A stretch of DNA of 64,000 bases from Gymnopus androsaceus JB14 (Eukaryota > Basidiomycota > Agaricomycetes > Agaricales > Omphalotaceae): positions 1-64,000 of the forward strand of contig ML769394.1 in assembly GCA_009733575.1 (NCBI GenBank). The letters run 5' to 3'. The first letter of the stretch is position 1. Each line of letters begins with the position of its first letter. The notes under the pieces are model-generated. The model did not search any database and was not told where the DNA came from. It saw nothing but the letters and a program-made list of their open reading frames with translations. This document shows positions 58,573-64,000 of this stretch, in pieces. Both the position numbers and the translations under genes were made by a program.

Positions 58573-58938
58573 GGCAGTAGGCAGTAAAAATCTAGGAAAA
58601 GGGAAGAAAGGGAATAAAATTCCAAGCCCAATTCCGAGATAATATATTAGTTGGACATCATTTGAAATTCCAGATGGCACTGTTCTGCAGTTACTCCAGC
58701 CTTCCAGCCAGACTTTGATTGCCAGAAAATGATGATAAAAAGCGGAATAAAGTTTGAAAATGGTCTAGAACCAAATTCTAGACTGATGGCTAAAGTGATG
58801 TTCTCAGAATTCACTGAAACTTGTTGAACTTGAATGAAAATTTGTCAAGGCCATTGAATCCAAGACTTGAGGCATAGTGAAAGTCTTTTAGAAGCATTAC
58901 TATGACCGAGTCAGTCAGATCTTTCAGTTTGGGGGAGA
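58573..58938 (+). other. Gypsy-1 region before 3' LTR, with polypurine tract
   Basis: No gene. Probably the promoter of antisense gene B. The tract AGTTTGGGGGAGA at 58926-58938 is the plus-strand primer. Confidence 0.55.
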
Positions 58939-59350
58939 TATTACGCCAGTTTTATGGCCAGGCCTGTGTAATCTAGATGTTGCTATTTCAAGCATATCTA
59001 CTTTGTACTTTGGACACTAAGGGCTATAGTGAGTCCCAAACTGTTAGCCAAAGTATGTTGCAGTCTATTGTACTCACTGGAGTAGCATTGCGTATAGTAT
59101 ACATGCATATATCGCACACTGCACTTCATTAAAAGTCCTATGAGGGTGATTCTAGAATTTGCTATAGATCACTCAAGATGAGGCTAGACTTTGCTATTGC
59201 ATATTCAAGGGAGCTTTATATGTTCACAAGTAGAGGTGTTTGGCTTAATTCAAAGGGAGAATCCTTAACATTCACTAAAGAACCTTGCACAAAACAGTAC
59301 TGATTCAGATTCTAGCTTCTGGCTACTATCAGAACACTACAATTACAATA
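58939..59350 (+). repeat. Gypsy-1 3' LTR with 750-bp internal deletion
   Basis: 412 bp. It matches 9651-9950 and 10701-10812 of the 5' LTR; the part with the TATATAAG box is missing. Few substitutions are seen along the shared parts. Confidence 0.82.
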
Positions 59351-60287
59351 CTGTAGACACTCTCCAATAAGCAGCTTTCGTATTTCAGGATCTCATCTTT
59401 GATACTTGTCAGTCCCTCCAGGAGAAACTTGGTTGCTTCATCAAACCTGACACATTACAAATCCACTGCAAGCAATGTGAAAGCACTGTCAAAAACCAGG
59501 GAATAATGTCAATTGAATGTCTGCTGTAGCCTATCAAGAGCATTAAGTTCTTCCTGCTTGATTTTACCAGCTTTAGGTGGAGTGAGTGATGGAGATTATG
59601 ATCTGGGCTTTGAATGGTTTGGCAAGGGACTAAGACCAAACTGGCAACCTGGGTGGAAAGCCGGACTGCAAGGAAGCATCTTCTTTGGCTTGGCAGCAGC
59701 TTCCAGTCCCTGCATGGCTATGTTCACATCCAAAGATTGGATCAAAGTAGGTAAGGTTGAGCTTTCGTGCTTGTAGAATTGAGCAGAGGAGGTGAAAAGT
59801 TTATTCTGAGTCAAGGTCTCCATTGGAGTTGCTGTCAATGTAGCAGTGGTAACGAGGGTTTCCAGCAATTCAGTCTCCATTGAGAATGGCAAGGGACCTG
59901 TATTCCATAAAGACAGGCAGGGAGCAGCAGAAGAACTTGGAGAGAATGCTCCAGGCATAGACCCATAGTCTTCTAGATGTAAAGAAGACAGTTTGGCTGT
60001 GAACTGGGTGACTGATGGAATTTCAATAGTCTCTCCTATATCCAAGGAGGCTAATCCATCAGTCACATTGGAAAGGGAGGACTGAGGAGGCTATCAATGG
60101 GAGTAGATTACAAATATTGAATAAACTGACCTCGACAGAGTCATGGTCTTGAGGCTTCTAAACAATGTTTTGATTAGAATGAGAACAAGACAGGTGAGTC
60201 CATACTTACCATCTCTCCAGCATGCTTTGAATGCAATGCACTGAACAGAGAGGAGAACATGGTGGTTTGGGGTGCATCCCAGGACAT
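59351..60287 (-). pseudogene. tnp2-family transposase, 5' part
   Basis: Start at 60287 (MSWDAPQTTMFSSLFSALH), then a canonical intron (GTAAGT...GTTTAG), a small exon, and a second intron to a Ser/Thr/Pro-rich exon (about 59600-60090: IPSVTQFTAKLSSLHLEDY). A short helical exon (FDEATKFLLEGLTSIKDEIL) runs into the Gypsy-1 edge at 59351. Its continuation is at 9650 and below. The TATA-like TATTTAAA lies only about 5 nt before the ATG on the minus strand. Confidence 0.65.
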
Positions 60288-60973
60288 GCATATTTAAACC
60301 TTTCAAATACAAAAGAAACTCTTTTCAACAATAAGGATGTCTGAACAGCCTGGGTCACTACAACTACTCTTTACAAAGGCATTTCTTTGTCTGTGACAAG
60401 GCACAGCATTACTACTTTGTTCTGTTTTTGACAAGGCACAACAGTATTACTTTGTCTGTTTTTGACAAGTTAAAGCATACCATTTTTATTGACAGGTCAA
60501 AGCAAGAAATAGTTTAAGGTCATTGCAGACCTTGATAGCGTCTCTTACACATACTTGCAATAGTCCAACCATTTGATCAACATACAAATATATATTGTAG
60601 TCCTCTAAGTCAATTGTGAGGTCTAGATTTGTAAATACAAATACATCTCTACACAGTTCTAAAGACAGATCAAAGTAGTAATACAGTCAGTCCAAAATAC
60701 ACAAACAGATTATTCAAGCTCTATGTTTTACTGCTACCCCATTTTCCATTCTATAACCATTCATAAAACCTGTGTTTTGTTCTCTAATGGCACATATCAT
60801 TTCATTTGCATTCTTTTTTGTTACATTAATTTCATGCACCACCACAAAGATCTCAGGCTTGCTCTAGACTATTTTGTTGGTTACAATTGCCTTGGAATGG
60901 GCCAGACTTTGTCTCGTCCAAGTGCAGCTGACAATCTGCAACCACCATGTTGCTCTTTTATTGGGTGACTTGA
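60288..60973. other. Intergenic part of the tnp2 element, no gene
   Basis: AT-rich. There are three loose copies of a GACAAGGCACA/TTTGTCTG unit at about 60390-60500. Otherwise nothing supported. Confidence 0.45.
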
Positions 60974-63380
60974 TTACTTGGATACAATGTGCAAGCTTCC
61001 CAGTGTGTTCCCCCTGGCAGATGAGATACAGCCCATTCTCTGTTTCAATGTCTTTGATCTGGTGAGCAAGTGGTATTTCAATAGGGTGGTAAGGTCAACA
61101 GGATTGAAGTCAGTCAATTTTTTGCTACCACCCCTACATTGCTTGTGAGCCCAAAGCACCACCCTGCCATTGCCAAGGTGTTCAAGGGAGATACATTCAT
61201 TAAGATCATTAGATGTATTGGCAACATATAATTCGCGCTGGCCTAGTGCCTCCCATAAACAGCAATCCAGTAGCCAAAAGTCACCTGGAACAGGGATAGG
61301 ATGTGTGTTTTTATCAGGCCAAAAATAAGGGCTGAGTACTGGTTGATCAGACCCTTCCCCTGGGGTTAACTGAGGTACAATTAATGTTTTTGACTGATTG
61401 AATGCAATCAACTCCAAAGTCAAATATGTTGGAGTGTACCCAACCTTGAATTGGAAGAATAACCTATTGCCTGTGTTACATGAATGTCCATTGTGAATAA
61501 AGCGTAAGGATGGACAGGGGTTAACCCCTGGGTTGGAATGGCCCTAACCTCACCCTTACCCTCCATACCCTTACCCTTCAAACCTCCAGTTTTACTAAGG
61601 GTTTGGACAGAATGATGTACCACTCATGAGGCTTTGGGTAAAATAGATATAATAACCCTTGAAAACATCCTTATGGATGAGTTGAAGATCATAGGATATC
61701 ATGAGATATATATATCATCAATTTAAAAAGGGAGGGTTTTGAAGGCTTCAACCCCTACCTTTACCCTCCATACCCTTGGGTCAAAAACCCCGGGTTGACC
61801 CCTACCCCTGTCCATCCTTAATAAAGCGCATGTTATCAACTTGCCGCAGATGGTCAAAGTCTATCCAGGCAACAATAGTTTGGTTCTGAATGTAGCCGTA
61901 TTCAAACTTGACTTCAATTGACAATTCACTAACATTGTCATGCTGGCCCTGGAGAGCAGATCTTGCAGAAAGAATCCTACCATGTTTCTCTTTATGATTC
62001 CCTGCAACACATTGGACATCAAGACCACACCAAGGCCCCTTACCAGTATAAGGAGTGTATTGATGAAGCTGGCATTAATTGTTGCAGCAGCAAACACTTT
62101 CATAGGGGTACCAATCAAACAGATTCTCTATCTCAACGAGAGACCAGTGAATTAACACAGAGTATGTTGAGTTGCCTTCAGGGGCAACATCTTCAACATA
62201 GCCTGTGATCCAGCCATAACAGTTAGACATCTCCTGTGCTAATGATGTTTTAGTGATGTACACTCTTACACTGTACCAGGGGATACAACCAGGTTGCCTT
62301 ACACCGTCAAGTTGACCAAAAAACTTGTCTGGATGGATGCACTCATTGGCACCTCCAAATTGCTTCTTGGGCTTGTCCAGGGGTGAGTCACTGCTTTGGT
62401 CAAGAACACAGCTGCGAACATTGATTACATCTACTGGCACTTGGCCAACAAGGGCTGGATGAGTTAACTGCAAGTCCTTAAGCATTTGGTCATTCTGAAA
62501 CCATAGTGCATCAGGATTTCTGGTATTTGCTATCCCTATTGGTGCCAATTGAGGACAAAAATCAAAGGAAGCTGGTTCTTGAATTTCAGTGTGAAGGTCA
62601 CTAGAAAATTTGTTGAAAACAACAGAGGGGAGCCGCCAGAGAATAGACTGAATGTGAAGGTGGTGTTATCTGTGAAGTTGATAACACTGTTGGGATGAAG
62701 GGCAATAACTATGTTGAGCCCCTGTAGCCATACATTAATGCTGTTTCCATTTAGTGGATGCATGTAGATATTTGCAATAAATCCCTCCCAACTACCCAGA
62801 TGCAATGTTTCCTCCATTGCCTGGGAAAGACCTTCTGCAATTTCAACACACTTGAGCTCCTTCATATCAAACCCCATCAACCAGTTTCACTGTTTGGCCA
62901 ATAGTGAAACCTGCCTTGACTAGATTGTGGTAAGGTACCAAGCGGAGTCCAAGGGCTGGCTGCTTGAAATCAACGTTGCATATAAGGTTGTGGACTTTGG
63001 TGATGATTCCATCCACACTCTCCATAATACCCTGCAAATTAGCACAGCATTGGCCCCATGGTAATGCAACTTCAAGAGTGGAACGTATGAAGTGAACAGA
63101 CTCCTTCACCAAGAAACTCCGTAACCTGAGAGGAGGGACTCAACTATCACTAAGCATATCAGGATCTATCTTGTTGAGCATGGCACGGTTGCTATCAGAA
63201 ATCATGACTGTCAAGTTGAGGTCCAATAGCTTGACCGGAACCAAAGCAAGCCCCCCTCGTAGGACAGATCCAAAGAGACATAGGATGCAAATAGCATTAT
63301 ATCATTATTGGGCCATTGCTTTTGAAAAAGACAGCAACAGCAGTGTGCCGGGAGCAATGCCCGCCTACTGCCATATATAG
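60974..63380 (-). pseudogene. Unrecognised second gene of the tnp2 element
   Basis: Same strand as the transposase and upstream of it, so probably the second gene that CACTA-type elements carry; its function is unknown. Parts read ESVHFIRSTLEVALPWGQCCANLQG and LRLVPYHNLVKAGFTIGQTVKLVDG (62867-63130), VEIAEGLSQAMEETLHLGSWEGFI (62680-62880), PGCIPWYSVRVYITKTSL (about 62270), DFWLLDCCLWEALGQRELYVAN (about 61250) and ending near 60974. Stops and frame changes (for example near 63145) and a MITE at 61505-61820 break it. The short Gly-spaced strands resemble chromatin-reader or KOW-like barrels only loosely; no call is made. Confidence 0.5.
61505..61820. mobile_element. hAT-like MITE, 316 bp
   Basis: Inverted ends TAAGGATGGACAGGGGT (17 bp exact) with an 8-bp duplication ATAAAGCG at 61497-61504 and 61821-61828. 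Non-coding, rich in CCCTTACCC-like strings. A different family from 8460-8808. Excision rejoins the surrounding minus-strand frame (DNMRFIHNGHS). Confidence 0.85.
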
Positions 63381-64000
63381 TGCACTCACCGGCGCTTAAT
63401 TCCTGCCCTCCGGTGCTTATGTCACAAAAAAAAAAAAGTTGGTGGTTAAGTTTATATATTCCTGAAAAAATCATGAAAAATGCTGAAAATATTCAGGGGG
63501 CAACAGTGCACCCTGGGTGAACTTCAATTTTTGGCATGTGACTTGAGACTTAATTTAGCACCCACCGGTGCTTATTTTGTGTAAAAACTCAAAAATCAGG
63601 TCTCATAAATCCCGGAAAAATCCCAAAAAATGTGGAAAATATTCAGAGGGTGTATCACAATCACATGACCCTGGATCTGTGGCCAAGAAAACCCAATAAT
63701 GGATAATAATCACAAAAAATCAGAAAATTCTCATAAAACAGCAGGGGTAGGGATATACAGCATACCATATATGGTTATGGTGGCACTGTATGGATATGGT
63801 TGGTGTGGTGCCAAATCAATGTGCACTGTATGAATATTGTTACCATGGCACCATATTTACAGTGACACTGTATAAATATTGCTACAGTGGCACCAAATGG
63901 ATATCATTAGGGTGGCACCATATTTATGGTGGCACTGTATAAATATTGTTACAGTGGCATCATATGAATACAGTTAGGGTGGCACTAAATGAATATGGCT
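63381..64000. repeat. Probable subterminal repeats of the outer tnp2 element
   Basis: No gene. At 63385-63580 CACCGGYGCTTA occurs three times, and GAAAATATTCAG twice. From about 63770 to the window end a unit of roughly 30-35 bp built on GTGGCACTGTATAAATATTG and its variants repeats imperfectly at least eight times. Arrays of short subterminal repeats next to the ends are typical of CACTA-type elements; the true end would lie past 64000. Confidence 0.55.

Larger units (their letters stand above)
9651..59350 (+). mobile_element. Gypsy-1: large gypsy-type LTR retrotransposon, multiply interrupted
   Basis: The element runs left to right between LTRs at 9651-10812 and 58939-59350. Pieces of its interior are separated by five insertions: copia 11848-31013, Gypsy-2 34339-42752, a MITE 42943-43219, and solo LTRs 44211-45007 and 46571-54040. 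Without these it has gag, protease, RT, RNase H and integrase in sense, and about 4.6 kb with antisense spliced genes before the 3' LTR. The LTR ends are TATT...AATA. I found no target duplication (flanks CCCAT and CTGTA). Both ends lie in the tnp2 transposase gene. Confidence 0.8.

Noticed and set aside
9646..59355. A target-site duplication for Gypsy-1
   Set aside because: The flanks CCCAT and CTGTA do not match under any LTR end I tried; the ends are defined only by similarity between LTRs.
61545..61600. CCCTTACCC strings as telomere repeats
   Set aside because: Spacing and sequence are irregular, the block lies within a MITE defined by TIRs and an 8-bp duplication, and it is internal to transposon sequence.

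Overview
The window looks like nuclear DNA from a basidiomycete fungus, most likely an Agaricomycete. Three things point there: single-copy eukaryotic genes with many short introns (about 44-60 nt), a KDZ transposase with a CxC2-type cysteine cluster, and tnp2-, Harbinger-, copia- and chromodomain-gypsy-type elements of the kind common in mushroom genomes. Everything is read by eye. No alignment or database search was run, so family names rest on recognised motifs.

Layout. (1) 1-5553 is a dense block of five conserved housekeeping genes: MAF1 (Pol III repressor, -, cut by the window edge), NPT1 (nicotinate phosphoribosyltransferase, -), RRP41 (exosome core, +), TRM8 (tRNA m7G methyltransferase, -) and ASF1 (histone chaperone, +). 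Two divergent pairs share 54- and 86-bp intergenic regions. RRP41 and TRM8 converge so closely that their stop codons overlap. (2) From about 5.6 kb to the end there is no recognisable host gene. The region is a transposon-in-transposon stack. The outermost layer is a tnp2 (CACTA-like) element, with pieces at 6411-9650 and 59351-60287 and a probable second gene and subterminal repeats at 60974-64000. A large gypsy element (Gypsy-1, 9651-59350) splits its transposase gene. Gypsy-1 is itself broken by a copia element (11848-31013), a chromodomain gypsy (Gypsy-2, 34339-42752), a Tc1/mariner-like MITE (42943-43219) and two solo LTRs of one family (44211-45007 and 46571-54040). The second solo LTR is split by another chromodomain gypsy (Gypsy-3, 47289-53944). 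The copia contains a KDZ transposon region and a complete PIF/Harbinger element (24581-28687). Two hAT-like MITEs lie in the tnp2 element. For most insertions the target-site duplication (TSD) can be read at both ends, and removing the insert restores the reading frame of its host element.

Most notable: both Gypsy-1 and Gypsy-2 carry spliced genes in antisense orientation between pol and the 3' LTR. The Gypsy-2 antisense protein has an exact Zn2Cys6 spacing (C-x2-C-x6-C-x8-C-x2-C-x6-C). The Gypsy-1 one has a matching second half ending in the same C-S-W. Gypsy-2 and Gypsy-3 both have an 11-12 nt primer-binding site, placed 2 nt after the LTR, that is complementary to the predicted 5' end of their own transcript 32-34 nt downstream of a TATATAAG box. 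This is the layout expected for Tf1-type self-priming. Gypsy-3 joins gag and pol by a -1 frame change exactly at a GGGTTTT heptamer. Many nonsense codons in the copia, Gypsy-2, Gypsy-3 and Harbinger genes are TGA where the family has arginine, which suggests CpG decay (CGA to TGA).
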